64,000 nucleotides of DNA from Paenibacillus sp. P25 (GCA_024704175.1 CP085629.1:1550001-1614000), one strand, 5' to 3'. Counted from the stretch's first letter, positions 37,140 to 47,285 are shown. Made by a program: numbers and translations. The notes: generated by a model from the letters alone, not told the origin.

Positions 37140-38321
37140 ATGTACGGTTCACCGTTATCGGCTAAGGCCAAGAAAATGATGCTGCTCGGCTCGGGAGAGC
37201 TGGGGAAAGAAGTGGTCATCGAAGCGCAGCGGCTGGGAGTGGAAACGATCGCCGTAGACCGCTATGCGGATGCGCCCGCCATGCAGGTTGCCCATCGCTC
37301 GTATGTCATAAACATGCTCGACGGTATGGCGCTCCGCAGCCTGATTGAGCAGGAGAAGCCGGATGTAATCGTCCCGGAGATCGAGGCCATCGCAACCCCG
37401 ACGCTCGTGGAGCTGGAGCAGGAGGGGTACCGCGTGGTGCCCACGGCCACGGCGGCCAGGCTGACCATGGACCGCGAAGGGATTCGCCGGCTTGCCTCCG
37501 AAACCTTGGGGTCGCCGACCGCAAGGTATGCCTTCGCCGACAGTCTGGAAGAGCTTCGGCAGGCTGTGGCCGATATCGGTACGCCCTGCGTGATCAAGCC
37601 GATCATGAGCTCGTCGGGGAAAGGACAAAGCGTCTGCCGCAGCCTGGAGGAGGTGGAGGCTTCCTGGGAGTATGCGATGTCGGGCGGCCGCGCCAAGCAA
37701 ACGCGGGTCATCGTCGAGGAGTTCATCCGCTTCGATTCCGAGATCACGCCGCTTACGGTCCGTTCGGTCAGCGGCACCGGCTATTGCGCCCCGATCGGCC
37801 ATATTCAAAAGGACGGCGATTACATCGAATCGTGGCGACCTCACTTCATGAGCGAGCGGCGACTGGCCGAAGCGCAGGAGATTGCCAAGGCGATCACGGA
37901 TGCGCTGGGCGGCGCGGGAATTTACGGCGTGGAGCTGTTCCTTGCCCCGGACCGCGTATATTTCAGCGAAGTCAGCCCGCGGCCGCACGATACGGGGATG
38001 GTGACCATGGTCTCGCAGGACTTGTCCGAATTCGCGCTGCACGTACGTGCGATTCTCGGCTTTCCGATCCCGACCATCCGTTTGCTTACCCCGGGGGCTT
38101 CCTACACGCTGAAAGCGGATCGGGAAACGTCTGACTTCCAGATCGCCGGCGTGGAAGAGGCGCTGCAGCGACCGAATACCCAGGTACGCATCTTCGGCAA
38201 GCCGGAGACGAAGGTCGGAAGGCGGATGGCGGTGGCCCTCAGCACGGCGGAGACCGTAGAGGCAGCGCGCTCCCAGGCAAAGGCAGCGGCCGAATCTCTC
38301 AGGATCGAATACGGGCTGTAA
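37140..38321 (+). CDS. purT: Formate-dependent phosphoribosylglycinamide formyltransferase (PurT)
   Basis: An ATP-grasp enzyme of purine biosynthesis that makes formyl-GAR from formate, GAR and ATP, independent of tetrahydrofolate. The 393-residue product has the N-terminal [26 protein letters not shown], the ATP-grasp lid region [13 protein letters not shown] and the metal site [15 protein letters not shown]. All fit the PurT family (~390 residues). The ATG at 37140 has AGGGGAAA upstream. It is downstream of the MoxR-VWA genes by 35 bases but unrelated in function. The frame is intact. Confidence 0.92.
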   Translation: MYGSPLSAKAKKMMLLGSGELGKEVVIEAQRLGVETIAVDRYADAPAMQVAHRSYVINMLDGMALRSLIEQEKPDVIVPEIEAIATPTLVELEQEGYRVVPTATAARLTMDREGIRRLASETLGSPTARYAFADSLEELRQAVADIGTPCVIKPIMSSSGKGQSVCRSLEEVEASWEYAMSGGRAKQTRVIVEEFIRFDSEITPLTVRSVSGTGYCAPIGHIQKDGDYIESWRPHFMSERRLAEAQEIAKAITDALGGAGIYGVELFLAPDRVYFSEVSPRPHDTGMVTMVSQDLSEFALHVRAILGFPIPTIRLLTPGASYTLKADRETSDFQIAGVEEALQRPNTQVRIFGKPETKVGRRMAVALSTAETVEAARSQAKAAAESLRIEYGL

Positions 38322-38557
38322 CAAGTAGACGGGAACCGGTTCATGAAAGCCGAGCCGACACCGCCGCCTGTGTTTCCGGAAGACCGCCTGTTTTGGAGAC
38401 GGCCATGGAGCCCTTCGAAGCTTCGGATAAAAGCGGGAGGCCAAGCGAAACGCGAAGCCTGAAGGCCCGTATAAATCTCCGAAAGACACCGGTGAAGCCG
38501 GGAAGCGGTTTTGCTTTCATAAGGGTATATTTTTAGGCTAAGGGAGAGGGTTACGAT

Positions 38558-39345
38558 ATGAACGCGCATGAAATCGATTATCAAATTGTCGGCTCCGAGA
38601 TGCAGTACGTGGAGATCGAGCTGGATCCGGGGAGAGCGTCATCGCGGAAGCCGGCGGCATGATGATGATGGACCAGAATATCCAGATGGAGACGATCTTC
38701 GGCGACGGTTCCGACCAAGGCCGCGGCTTCATGGGCAAGCTGCTCGGTGCAGGCAAGCGGTCGCTGACCGGGGAGAGCTTGTTTATGACGGTATTCACCA
38801 ACCGCGGTCATGCCAAGGAACGGGTCAGCTTCGCTTCGCCTTATCCGGGCCGCATTCTGCCGATGGATTTGTCCGTCCTGGGCGGCAAAATCATCTGCCA
38901 GAAGGATGCCTTTCTCTGCGCCGCCAAAGGCGTATCGGTCGGCATCGACTTTCAGCGCAAGCTGGGTACGGGCTTCTTCGGGGGCGAGGGCTTCATCATG
39001 CAAAAAATCGAAGGCGACGGGCTGGCGTTCGTTCATGCCGGCGGCGCCATATGCGAGCGCGAGCTGCACCCCGGCGAGCTGCTGCGGGTGGATACAGGCT
39101 GTCTCGTCGCGATGACGCAGGACGTCGATTACGACATCGAATTCGTCAAAGGCGTTAAGACAGCGATTTTCGGAGGCGAAGGCTTGTTCTTCGCGACGCT
39201 GCGAGGACCCGGGCGGGTATGGATCCAATCGCCGCCGTTCAGCCGTCTGGCGGACCGGGTACTCAGCGCATCGCGTGCGGGCGGACGCAAAGAGGAAGGC
39301 AGCATTCTCGGCGGAATCGGAAACCTGCTTGACGGGGATGACTAA
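38558..39345 (+). CDS. AIM24-like (TIGR00266 family) protein (one frameshift)
   Basis: A ~262-residue TIGR00266/AIM24-family protein with a two-layer beta-sandwich repeat and no enzyme motif. The start reads [27 protein letters not shown] run at 38631-38634 is probably one G short. Adding it continues the frame as [15 protein letters not shown] into the second part (38659-39345). Conserved strands include [19 protein letters not shown] and [22 protein letters not shown]24 proteins act in mitochondria in yeast, but bacterial roles are unknown. The gene follows a 236-base spacer after purT that holds nothing clear. Confidence 0.8.
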
Positions 39346-39408
39346 AAAAAGCTATCATTCTAAATAAAGTCCGACATGGCAACACAATTTTGAAAAGAGG
39401 TGCACATC

Positions 39409-39681
39409 ATGGCATATCAGCCTCAGGTCATCGATGCCAAAATCGTTAGTCACAATCCGAAGAACGGGTTGTTTGAAATTGTAGCTCAGCTTAAAGACCG
39501 CACGGTATGCCGTTTGATCTATGAGACGGATGCAGCGGGACAGCCGCAGGCGACTCACATCAACCGATTGCTGAAGGAGCCCTGCCCGATCTGCAGGAAG
39601 GATTTTCTCTGCAACTGCATGACCAAGTACAAGGAAGACATTTCGGCCCAAGCGTTGAACTTGGCCGGAGCGCCTGCCTGA
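39409..39681 (+). CDS. Conserved Cys-rich hypothetical protein
   Basis: A 90-residue protein beginning MAYQPQVIDAKIVSHNPKN. It has a C-terminal Cys cluster, PCPICRKDFLCNCM, that could bind one zinc ion. The N-terminal 55 residues form a beta-like region with LKDRTVCRLIYET. AAAGAGGTG precedes ATG 39409, which is favoured over an in-frame codon at 39400. A strong terminator follows at 39733-39768. No annotated family was recognised. Confidence 0.65.
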   Translation: MAYQPQVIDAKIVSHNPKNGLFEIVAQLKDRTVCRLIYETDAAGQPQATHINRLLKEPCPICRKDFLCNCMTKYKEDISAQALNLAGAPA

Positions 39682-39732
39682 GGTAGGTTTCCGGCCCGGC
39701 TTTCGCCGGAGTGGAGCCTTGCCCGATTCAGA

Positions 39733-39768
39733 CCCCCTGAGCGTCATCTGCGCTCGGGGGTTTTTTAT
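39733..39768 (+). terminator. Intrinsic terminator
   Basis: CCCCCTGAGCG pairs with CGCTCGGGGG around TCATCTG and is followed by six T. It closes the transcript of the Cys-rich gene at 39409-39681. Confidence 0.9.
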
Positions 39769-39845
39769 ATGTTTTCATCTTTTCTAAAGAAACAATAAAA
39801 TTTACTTATTTTGTATGATACGTTACAGATTTTTTCGCCCATATC

Positions 39846-39909
39846 GTCTAAGATAGACTTACTTGGAAAGCGATGAAATCAAATCTGTATCTGGGCACTT
39901 GGATTTGAT
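39846..39909. other. Leader region with two inverted repeats
   Basis: GTCTA-aga-TAGAC lies at 39846-39858, and ATCAAATC (39878-39885) is complementary to GATTTGAT (39902-39909). They sit 67-130 bases before the small ORF at 39976. They could be operators or a folded 5' untranslated region. No known riboswitch was recognised. Confidence 0.45.
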
Positions 39910-39975
39910 GGAGCGAGTAGTGCAACCGACCACGAAGCAATTTTGATTCTGCCGAGGGGGAGTGGGAGCGCCGCC

Positions 39976-40083
39976 ATGATTACCATTACATTGGATTGTG
40001 AACGTATCGTAGAACTTCTTGGGATCGATCCTGAGAAATTCGAAGAATGGCTGAGAGATAACATCCAACCACAGAAGCCTTGA
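39976..40083 (+). CDS. Small ORF of unknown function
   Basis: A 35-residue ORF, MITITLDCERIVELLGIDPEKF..., followed after 53 bases by an intrinsic terminator at 40137-40168. The purine-rich GAGGGGGAGTGGGAG at 39954-39968 serves as a ribosome binding site. The amphipathic sequence (LDCERIVELLGI, then acidic helix EEWLRDNI) looks folded rather than random. The ORF has its own leader and terminator, which argues that it is expressed. No family was recognised. Confidence 0.45.
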   Translation: MITITLDCERIVELLGIDPEKFEEWLRDNIQPQKP

Positions 40084-40136
40084 GGGTCGCTGACTTGATC
40101 CCGGAAGTCACCCGGGTAACAGCGGGTCTCTGCTGC

Positions 40137-40172
40137 AATAACGCCAAGCTGTAAGCTTTGGCGTTATTTTCC
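40137..40172 (+). terminator. Intrinsic terminator
   Basis: AATAACGCCAAGC (40137-40149) pairs with GCTTTGGCGTTATT (40155-40168) around TGTAA and is followed by TT. The A-rich 5' arm would also make it work on the opposite strand. Confidence 0.85.
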
Positions 40173-40287
40173 ATTTGTACAAACACGGGCCGGAACGATT
40201 ATAATGAGTATAGAAAATCTTCCCTGAATGGTGGATGAAACGGAACTTCTCCGGTCCAAACCCTCTCAATTTTTTTCATTCCTATGC

Positions 40288-40293
40288 TATAAT
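40288..40293 (+). promoter_or_regulatory. Extended -10 promoter upstream of the Sda-like gene
   Basis: TG-C-TATAAT at 40286-40293 is an extended -10 box. No good -35 box lies at the usual distance (CTCAAT-like only). It would start transcription about 30 bases before the Sda-like ATG at 40332. Confidence 0.5.
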
Positions 40294-40331
40294 ATGATAG
40301 ATCTCAGACTGTATAAAAACGGGGAAAAGCG

Positions 40332-40472
40332 ATGCTTAAGAAGTTCAGCGACCAAGAATTGTTTAACGTATATTCCAAAAGCTTGGATGAAAATTTAAGC
40401 GCTGATTTTAGGGATATTTTAAAAAAGAAATGGAACGGCGAAGAATTGCTGTCGCCCCTAAGCAGGAGTTGA
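40332..40472 (+). CDS. sda: Sda-like sporulation-kinase inhibitor (short)
   Basis: A 46-residue ORF that aligns by eye with Sda: a short basic start (MLKKFSDQEL), then helix NVYSKSLDENLSADFRDIL. These match the SDELL, YxKA, NL and DFI positions of the Bacillus Sda helical hairpin. Sda binds the His domain of KinA and KinB and blocks sporulation when DNA replication is impaired. The stop overlaps the coding region of a PAS kinase by ~40 bases if that gene starts at 40430, so the two are probably co-transcribed. Sequence identity is modest, so the assignment is tentative. Confidence 0.5.
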   Translation: MLKKFSDQELFNVYSKSLDENLSADFRDILKKKWNGEELLSPLSRS

Positions 40473-40477
40473 TCCCA

Positions 40478-41506
40478 TTGACCTTTGGAAAATCCAACCT
40501 GGACTTTTATCAGATGGTAAAGTATTCGTTGGATAGTTATTTTGTCTTACAGGACCATCAGGTCATCTATGTGAATCAGGCCGGGTTCGATTTACTGGGA
40601 TTAAAATACCCCGAACAAATCATCGGCGTCACCTTTCACCGGTTTTTGCACCCCGATTATCACGAGTCGTTCAACCGCCGCCTGGAAATGGTCGTGAAAG
40701 GCAAAGCGACCGAGCTTTCGGAGAAAAGGATGATCCGCACCGACGGCGAGCTGATTGACGTGGAAGTGATGGCGGCTCCCTACATACTCGACAATCAGAT
40801 TCTGGCACAAGTCATCGTGCGGAATATCTCCGCGCGCAAGCTGACGGAAAGACGGCTGCACAATTTGGAGAAGCTGTCCTCCATCGGTCAAATGGCCGCC
40901 GGGATCGCCCATGAAGTCCGAAATCCGTTGACCGCGGTGAAAGGATTCCTGCAGCTGCTCGAAAGGGAAGTGAGCCATTCTTATTTGCCTATCATTGTCG
41001 AGGAATTGGACAACGCCATCAAGACGCTCAACAATTTGCTCCAGGTCTCGAAACCGGATCTGAATAATGAGCCCGACGTCTCCATCAATCTCTGCTCGGA
41101 GCTCGAGTCGCTCATTTTCCTGTTCCAGGAAAAATTGTACAAGGTGACGGTGTACAAGCATTTTCAGGATACGGATAAAGAAATTCGCGGCAAGAAAAAT
41201 TTAATTCTGAAAGCCTTCTTCAACCTGATCAAGAACGCGATCGAGGCCATCGACGGCAAAGGCGAAATCATCGTTGAGCACTATTACAAGAACGGCATGA
41301 TCCATATCAAAATCAAAGATACGGGAACCGGGATTCCGGCGGAAAAAATCAGGCTTCTCGGAACGCCGTTTTTTACGACCAAGGAAGACGGCGTCGGCAT
41401 GGGCCTGACGCAGGTGTTCACGACCATCCATGAGCACGGCGGCCATATTCATGTAGAGAGCGAAGAAAGAAAGGGCACTGTGTTTCATATTCAACTGCCT
41501 GTTTGA
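40478..41506 (+). CDS. PAS-domain sensor histidine kinase (sporulation-kinase-like)
   Basis: A soluble kinase of ~342 residues. A PAS domain (residues 5-125) includes YFVLQDHQVIYVNQAGFDLLG and the HRFLHPDY segment. The His box is GIAHEVRNPLTAVKGFLQLLE, as in KinA/KinB/KinE. The HATPase domain has NLIKNAIEAID, KDTGTGIP and GVGMGLTQVFTTIHEHGG. The start is uncertain. TTG 40478 has GCAGGAG at the right spacing, whereas ATG 40430 would overlap the Sda-like gene and lacks a ribosome binding site. It ends before a terminator (41528-41555). It probably feeds the Spo0 phosphorelay. Confidence 0.85.
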   Translation: MTFGKSNLDFYQMVKYSLDSYFVLQDHQVIYVNQAGFDLLGLKYPEQIIGVTFHRFLHPDYHESFNRRLEMVVKGKATELSEKRMIRTDGELIDVEVMAAPYILDNQILAQVIVRNISARKLTERRLHNLEKLSSIGQMAAGIAHEVRNPLTAVKGFLQLLEREVSHSYLPIIVEELDNAIKTLNNLLQVSKPDLNNEPDVSINLCSELESLIFLFQEKLYKVTVYKHFQDTDKEIRGKKNLILKAFFNLIKNAIEAIDGKGEIIVEHYYKNGMIHIKIKDTGTGIPAEKIRLLGTPFFTTKEDGVGMGLTQVFTTIHEHGGHIHVESEERKGTVFHIQLPV

Positions 41507-41527
41507 GAGAACAGGAACTGATTTTGC

Positions 41528-41555
41528 AAATGGTACCGTTATGGTGCCATTTTTT
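41528..41555 (+). terminator. Intrinsic terminator
   Basis: AAATGGTACC (41528-41537) pairs with GGTGCCATTT (41543-41552), with one G-T pair, around GTTAT, and is followed by TTT. It ends the kinase transcript. Confidence 0.85.
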
Positions 41556-41672
41556 CATAATTCGATCGAATCCCCACCTTTTCGGATGAAAAGCGGTCTG
41601 TTATGATTAGTGGGAAATGTTTACATCATAATTGGAGAGCGCTTACAATTGGATTAGACAGGGGGACGTGCC

Positions 41673-42383
41673 ATGGTACATATGCCATCCCGGGTAACGG
41701 AGGAGTCGCCGATTATTGAAGCGGCGGGGGTCGCGCGGACGTTCGGCAAAGGGCCCGGGGCCGTGCATGCGCTGCGCGGTGCGAATTTGAAGATTGCCGC
41801 GGGACGGCTTGTGGCGCTGAGGGGCAGATCCGGCTCGGGGAAGACGACCCTGCTGAATATGCTCGGTTCGCTCGACAGGCCGACGGAGGGTGCCATTTAT
41901 TTTAAAGGCAAGGAAATTACGGCTTGGACGGATAAGCGGCGCAATGAGCTGCGGCGCAAAGAGCTCGGGCTGATCTTCCAATCCTTCGCGCTGGTCCCGT
42001 TCATGTCCGCGTATGAGAATGTGGAATTCGGGCTGCGGATCGCCGGCATCCCGGCGGGCGAACGCCGTCATGCGGCCGAGCAGGCGCTTGACTTTGTAGG
42101 CCTCAAGGCGCGGATGAAGCATCGGCCCTTCGAGATGTCGGGCGGGGAGCAGCAGCGCGTAGCCATCGCCCGTGCCATTGCCCACCGGCCGTCGCCGCTG
42201 CTGGCGGACGAGCCGACGGCGGAGCTGGACAGCAAGATGGGGCCGCAGGTCATGAAGGTGTTCAAGGATCTCGTGCAGAGCGAGGGGATGACGATCATTT
42301 TGACGACGCATGATCCGGCCATTATGGAGATTGTCGATCAGGTCTATGCATTGGAGGATGGGCATATTGCAGAAGAAGGGTAA
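41673..42383 (+). CDS. ABC transporter ATP-binding protein (LolD/MacB-type)
   Basis: A 236-residue ATPase of the MacB/LolD/FtsE branch, which works with FtsX-like permeases. Walker A is GRSGSGKTTLLNML, Q-loop LIFQSFALVPFMSAYENVEF, signature MSGGEQQRVAIARA and Walker B PLLADEPTAELDS, with the switch His in TTHDPA. ATG 41673 follows CAGGGGGAC. It is the first gene of a run of five that overlap or nearly touch through to 49410. It is intact. Confidence 0.9.
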   Translation: MVHMPSRVTEESPIIEAAGVARTFGKGPGAVHALRGANLKIAAGRLVALRGRSGSGKTTLLNMLGSLDRPTEGAIYFKGKEITAWTDKRRNELRRKELGLIFQSFALVPFMSAYENVEFGLRIAGIPAGERRHAAEQALDFVGLKARMKHRPFEMSGGEQQRVAIARAIAHRPSPLLADEPTAELDSKMGPQVMKVFKDLVQSEGMTIILTTHDPAIMEIVDQVYALEDGHIAEEG

Positions 42384-43410
42384 CCCGGCCGGCGGATGGA
42401 AGCCGTGGGTCTGCTCGGCTGTCTTGCCGCTGTCGCTGCTAACGGGCCGCGCCTTGCTGCCGAAGGAAGAGGAAGCGCTTAAGCCGCCGCTCGTGAAGCC
42501 GGTGAAGGAGAATTTTGAAGTCTATGAAGTGAAGCGCGGCAGTATTACGAAGCAGGTCAGCGGCGTGGGGACGCTTGCGTCGGACCGGCTGCAGTACCTG
42601 TATTTCTCCGAATCGGGCGGCCGGCTGGCCTCGTTGAACGTATCGCTCGGCTCGGAGGTGAAGGCCGGCGATGTAATCGCCGAGATTGATACCGGGGACC
42701 TGGCAAGCCGGATCAGGCAGCAGGAGATCGCGCTCGAGAAAGCGCAGATCGTACTGGAGCAGACCAAGGATGAGAAGCGTGGGGACGCCATGGCGATCCG
42801 ACTGAAGGTGCTGGATGTCGAGAAGGAGCGGATCGCTCTGGAGCAGCTGCGCCAGCAAGCAGGAGAAGGCGAAGCTGGTCTCAAATGTCGGCGGCATCGT
42901 GACCTATATCGATCCCATTAAGCAGGGCGATCCCGTAACCGCTTACAAGCAGCTTGTGACCGTATCCGATCCGAAGCGGATGAAACTGGTGTATGAGGTG
43001 ATGAACGTGAACGACCTCATCGGCATTCAGGTAGGGATGGACGCGGACGTCAAGTTCAAGAACAAGGCGCTCAAAGGCAAAGTCGTGCAAATCCCGGCCA
43101 CGGCGCCGCAGTCCGATGTGAAGGCGATAGCCGAGAAAAATGCGAAATCGGTTGTGATTTCGGTAGAGGACCTGCCTCCGGAGGCGGCGATCGGGAATAA
43201 TGCGGACCTGACCATCGTGACCGAGAAGCGGGAGAATGTCCTCGTCATTCCCAAAGTGGGCCTGCGGACTTATTTGGGACGTGATTATGTACAGGTGCTC
43301 GAGGGGAGAGCCGCAAGGAAATCGACGTGGAGAAAGGCGTCGTTTCCGCTACGGAAGTGGAGATCCGCAAAGGGCTTAAGGAAGGCCAAAAGGTCATTTT
43401 AAACAATTGA
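42367..43410 (+). CDS. HlyD/MacA-type membrane-fusion (adaptor) protein (two frameshifts)
   Basis: A periplasmic-adaptor-type protein of ~347 residues. An N-terminal signal anchor (WVCSAVLPLSLLTGRALLP) is followed by a barrel-lipoyl region (GSEVKAGDVIAEIDTGDL), a coiled-coil hairpin (EIALEKAQIVLEQTKDEK) and the VSNVGGIVTYIDPIKQGDPV half-lipoyl. The later part has NADLTIVTEKRENVLVIPKVGL. TTG 42367 overlaps the upstream ATPase. Shifts near 42855 and 43310 (a GGGG run) interrupt it, and the restored end is GQKVILNN at 43410. In this Gram-positive it would link the permease to an extracellular partner. Confidence 0.8.
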
Positions 43411-43421
43411 GGTGACGCTCC

Positions 43422-46371
43422 GTGGCTTTATGGGTCATGATGATGCGCAAAATGGTGAAGAACAAGTGGCTCGAGCTGAGCCTGCTGCTCGGCCTCGTCA
43501 TCTCCGTCGGGCTTGCCGCCAGCATGCCGATTTATACGGGCGCCATTTTGCAGCGGTCGCTGATCAAGGATTTGGAGCTGCTTCAATCGGATACCCAGCA
43601 GTATCCCGGCGTTTTCTGGGCGTCCGCCTATGCCTCCGACCCGGATCCTGCTGATTCCGTGCGCAAGCCGCGGCTGGCGGACGAATATATGACCGGGCAG
43701 GCGCATCCCCGCTTTCAGCCGCCGGTAGGCACCTTCGTTACGGAACGGGCGACCGACCGGTATAAGATGCTTCCGGCCGATCCTTCGCGCGTCGATCCGA
43801 ATGTTAGCCGTTCCGCCGATCTTGTCGCGCTAAGCGGCATGGAGGAGCACGTGAAGCTTGTGGACGGAGAGTGGCCCAAGCCGGAGCCCGTGAACGGGGT
43901 TTACGAGGTGCTGGTGGTGGAAGACGCGCTGGCCAATTTCAAGATGGTGGTCGGCAATGAGTTCACGATCTCGGACGAGGAGCAGATCAAGCGGACCGAT
44001 TCACTTCAAGGTGGTTGGTGTCATCGACCGCAAATCGTACGACGACCTCTACTGGTACAATTACATGTCGAGCTACCGCAGCAGCCTTTCTTCTTCCGTA
44101 TTCCACCTTTGAGAAGGCCTTCATGGAGGAAGGGTCGCTGCGCGTCCGGTCAACGGTGTGGTATACGACGGTCGACTACTCGCAGATGTCCCTCGATTCG
44201 ATTCCGCGGTTCCTATCGACTTATCAGCGGACGGAAGCTTATTTGGGCGAGCTGTTTGAGAATACTTCTTTGAAGGCGCCGGCGCTGCAGACGCTGTCCG
44301 GTTACTACGCGAAGGAAGAGAAGCTGCGGCTCATGCTGTGGTCTCTCAACGTACCGGTCATGATGATGCTCGCGTATTACTTGTTCATGGTCTCCAACCT
44401 GATCACGGAACGGCAGAAGACGGAGATTGCCGTACTGCGGAGCCGGGGGCGAGCAGGCTGCAGATCGTCCTGGGCTATTTGATGGAAGGCTGTATCCTGG
44501 GCGCGATGGCGCTGGCCTTGGGGCCTTACCTTGGGCTTCTGCTTACAAAGATGCTGGGGGCTTCGAGCGGCTTTCTCGAATTCGTGCAGCGCTCCGCCCT
44601 GAAGGTGAAGCTGACCGGCGAGGCGTATCAGTATGGTCTGGTTGCCGTACTTTGCTCGCTCGTGATGACGATTATGCCGGTCCTTCTGGCGACGCGCACG
44701 ACGATTGTCGGACATAAGCAGCAAATGGCCCGTCAGCAGAAGGCTTCGTTCTGGCATAAGTACTTCATCGATGTCGTGCTGGTCGGCGTTGCGCTGTACG
44801 GGTGGCAAACCTTCCGCCGGCGGATGGCGGATCTTCAGTCGCTGGGACTCGAGGCGGCCGATCTGCAGATCGATCCGCTGCTCTTTCTTGTACCGGCGCT
44901 GTTCGTGCTGGGCTGTGCTTTTCTGCTGCTGCGAATCTATCCGTTCTTCATCCGGCTGATCTATGCGGCGGGACGCAGGTGGTGGCCGCCCTCACTTTAT
45001 TCCACGTTGCTGCAGGTAGGGCGCTCGGCACCGCAGTACCAGGCGATCATGGTGTTCCTCATCGTCACCTTGGCCACCGGAATGTTCAGCGCCAGCGCCG
45101 CCCGGACGATCAACAAGAATACGAGCGAGAAGATCATGTATGCGAACGGCGCCGACATCGCGATGCAGATCAAGTGGGAGGACGATGCGCCCCCTCCGGG
45201 CATAGGGGAAGGGGAAGGGGCTTCCAGCGATGCTTCGGGGGATGGGGCCGCCCCGGCTTCCGCGCAGACGGTTCCCGAACCGAAGAAAAAGGTTCAATTC
45301 TCCGAGCCGCCGTTCCTGCCTCTCACGCAGCTTCCGGGGGTGGAGCATGCGGCGAAGGTCTTCTTAAAGAAGGATGCGGCTTTTTCGGTGGGGAAGGATC
45401 GGGGAAACGCCCTATTGATGGGCATTGACACCGACGATTTCGGGCAAACCGCTTGGCTGAGAGAAGGACTGCTGGATCATCATTTCTATGATTATCTGAA
45501 CCTGATGGCTGGCGATCCCTCCGCTGTCTTGATCTCCCGCACCTTGGCGGACGAGTATCATCTGAAGGCCGGGGATCATTTGTATGCCGGCTGGAACGGA
45601 GTCGAAAGCGCTATGTTCAATATATACGGCGTGGTTGACTATTGGCCGTCCTGGAACCCGAATCCGAATTTCAGCGACAAAGCCGCCGTGTCCGTTCCTG
45701 TCGGCGGAACCGGCGGGAAGAACGCCAAATCGAACAAAGTCAAATATCCGATGCTGATTGTCGGCCATTTGTCTTACATTCAGAATAACCTGGCACTGGA
45801 GCCGTATGACGTCTGGCTTAAGCTGAAGCCGGAAGCGGCCAGCCAGCCGCTGTACCAGGCGCTGGAGGACAAGAGCATCCCGGTCGCCAAGCTTACCGAT
45901 GCAAGGCAGCAACTGATCCGGGCGAAGAACGATCCGTTCCAGCTTGCCGTTAACGGCGTGATGACGCTCGGGTTTCTGATCTCCATGACGATCAGCTTCT
46001 GCGGCTTTCTGCTGTACTGGATTTTATCCTTGTCCGGCCGGGTGCTGCAGTTCGGCATTCTGCGGGCGATGGGGCTTTCTTTCCGGCGGCTTCTCTTGAT
46101 GCTGACCGGCGAGCAGCTCATGACGTCAGGGGCGGCTGTCGCCATCGGACTGCTGCTTGGCACGGCGGCAAGCCGTTTGTTCGTGCCGATGTTCCAGCTG
46201 TCGCTGCAGTCCTCCGCTCAAGTGCCGCCTTTCCAGGTCATTTTCGACCCGCGGGATCAAGTGCAGCTCTTCCTGATTGTCGTCCTAACGCTGGGGATCG
46301 GCTTGTTTATCCTCGGTTCCATGCTGTCCCGCATTAAAATTCATCAAGCCGTCAAGCTCGGTGAGGATTAG
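43422..46371 (+). CDS. Large FtsX-like ABC permease (three frameshifts)
   Basis: A MacB/FtsX-type permease of ~982 residues. It has an N-terminal membrane helix (WLELSLLLGLVISVGLA) and a large extracytoplasmic domain (to ~44300). A membrane bundle follows (MMMLAYYLFMVSNLI, YLMEGCILGAMALALGPYLGLLL), then a second extracytoplasmic domain and a final bundle (VMTLGFLISMTISFCGFLLYW and the end). A Pro/Gly/Ala-rich stretch near 45185-45290 is probably a linker. Frames change near 44000, 44110 and 44450. It is preceded by the adaptor and followed by a second ATPase, so the transporter probably has two different ATPases. The substrate is unknown. Confidence 0.78.
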
Positions 46372-46383
46372 GAGGCAACAGCC

Positions 46384-47285
46384 ATGATACATTGCGATAA
46401 TTTGGTCAAAATTTACAAAGTGGCGGACCTGGAGGTCGTGGCTCTTCAAGGATTGGATCTGCACGTCGAGGCCGGCGAATTGATGGCGATCATCGGTAAC
46501 AGCGGCGGCGGCAAATCGACCCTGCTGAATATGCTCGGCGGGCTGGACCGGCCTTCAGCCGGACAACTGCTCGTGGACGGCAAGGACCTCCTGAAGTTCA
46601 CAGAGAAAGACCTTGTGGTATATAAGCGGGAAACGGTCGGCTTCGTCTGGCAGAATAATGCGCGGAACCTCATTCCGTACCTGACCGCGCTGGAAAATGT
46701 GGAGTCGCCGATACTGCTTAAAGGCCGGCGGAGGAGGGAGCGGGCGCTGGAGCCGCTGGAAGCGGTCGGTCTCAGCCACCGCCGCGGCAACAAGCTGAAC
46801 CAGCTGTCCGGCGGGGAGCAGCGGCGGGTGGCGATCGCCATTGCACTCTCCAACCAGCCGAAGCTGCTGCTTGCGGATGAGCCTACGGGCTCGGTCGATA
46901 CGCGAATGGCGAATCAAATCCTCGATTTGTTCCGGGAGCTGAACCGGAGTCTGGGCCTCACGGTCGTTATCGTAACGCATGATCCGCGCTGGCGAAGAAG
47001 GTGGACCGGGTCGTGGCGATCCGCGACGGCAAGACGTCTTCCGAGATCATCCGGCGAAAGTCCTACGCCGATGAACTGGCGGAGCTGAAGCTGGGGATGG
47101 GTCAGGAGGAGGAGGAAGAATCCCACGTCGAGTATGCCGTGCTGGATAAGGCGGGACGGATGCAAATTCCTGCGGAAATGCTGCAGTCGATCGGGATGCG
47201 GGATACAAACAAAATTAAAGTGCAGCTGGAGGAAGGCCGCATCGTTCTGCTGCCTCCCGATCCGAAGGGAGGGAAATCCATTTGA
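46384..47285 (+). CDS. ABC transporter ATPase fused to an AbrB-like domain (one frameshift)
   Basis: A ~300-residue protein. Residues 1-220 are a MacB/LolD-type ATPase with Walker A GNSGGGKSTLLNML, Q-loop FVWQNNARNL, signature LSGGEQRRVAIAIAL and Walker B LLLADEPTGSVDT. After a shift near 46990 the frame runs on through DRVVAIRDGKTSSEIIRRKSYADEL to the C-terminal ~50 residues, EYAVLDKAGRMQIPAEMLQSIG. These look like a SpoVT/AbrB swapped-hairpin domain. The fusion is unusual, because AbrB domains normally bind DNA. The stop overlaps the next gene. A dimerising role of the tail is as likely as a DNA-binding one. Confidence 0.78.

Noticed and set aside
38343..38462. A 39-codon ORF in the spacer between purT and the AIM24-like gene
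   Set aside because: No ribosome binding site and Pro/Arg-rich text typical of non-coding GC-rich DNA.
37155..38489. A 444-codon open frame on the minus strand across purT
   Set aside because: It is antisense to an intact, motif-complete purT. Its composition (His/Arg-rich) is that of a shadow frame.
41673..43410. A bacteriocin (lantibiotic) immunity or export system
   Set aside because: No precursor peptide, modification enzyme or LanT-type peptidase domain is present. The ATPase and adaptor fit the broader MacAB group only.
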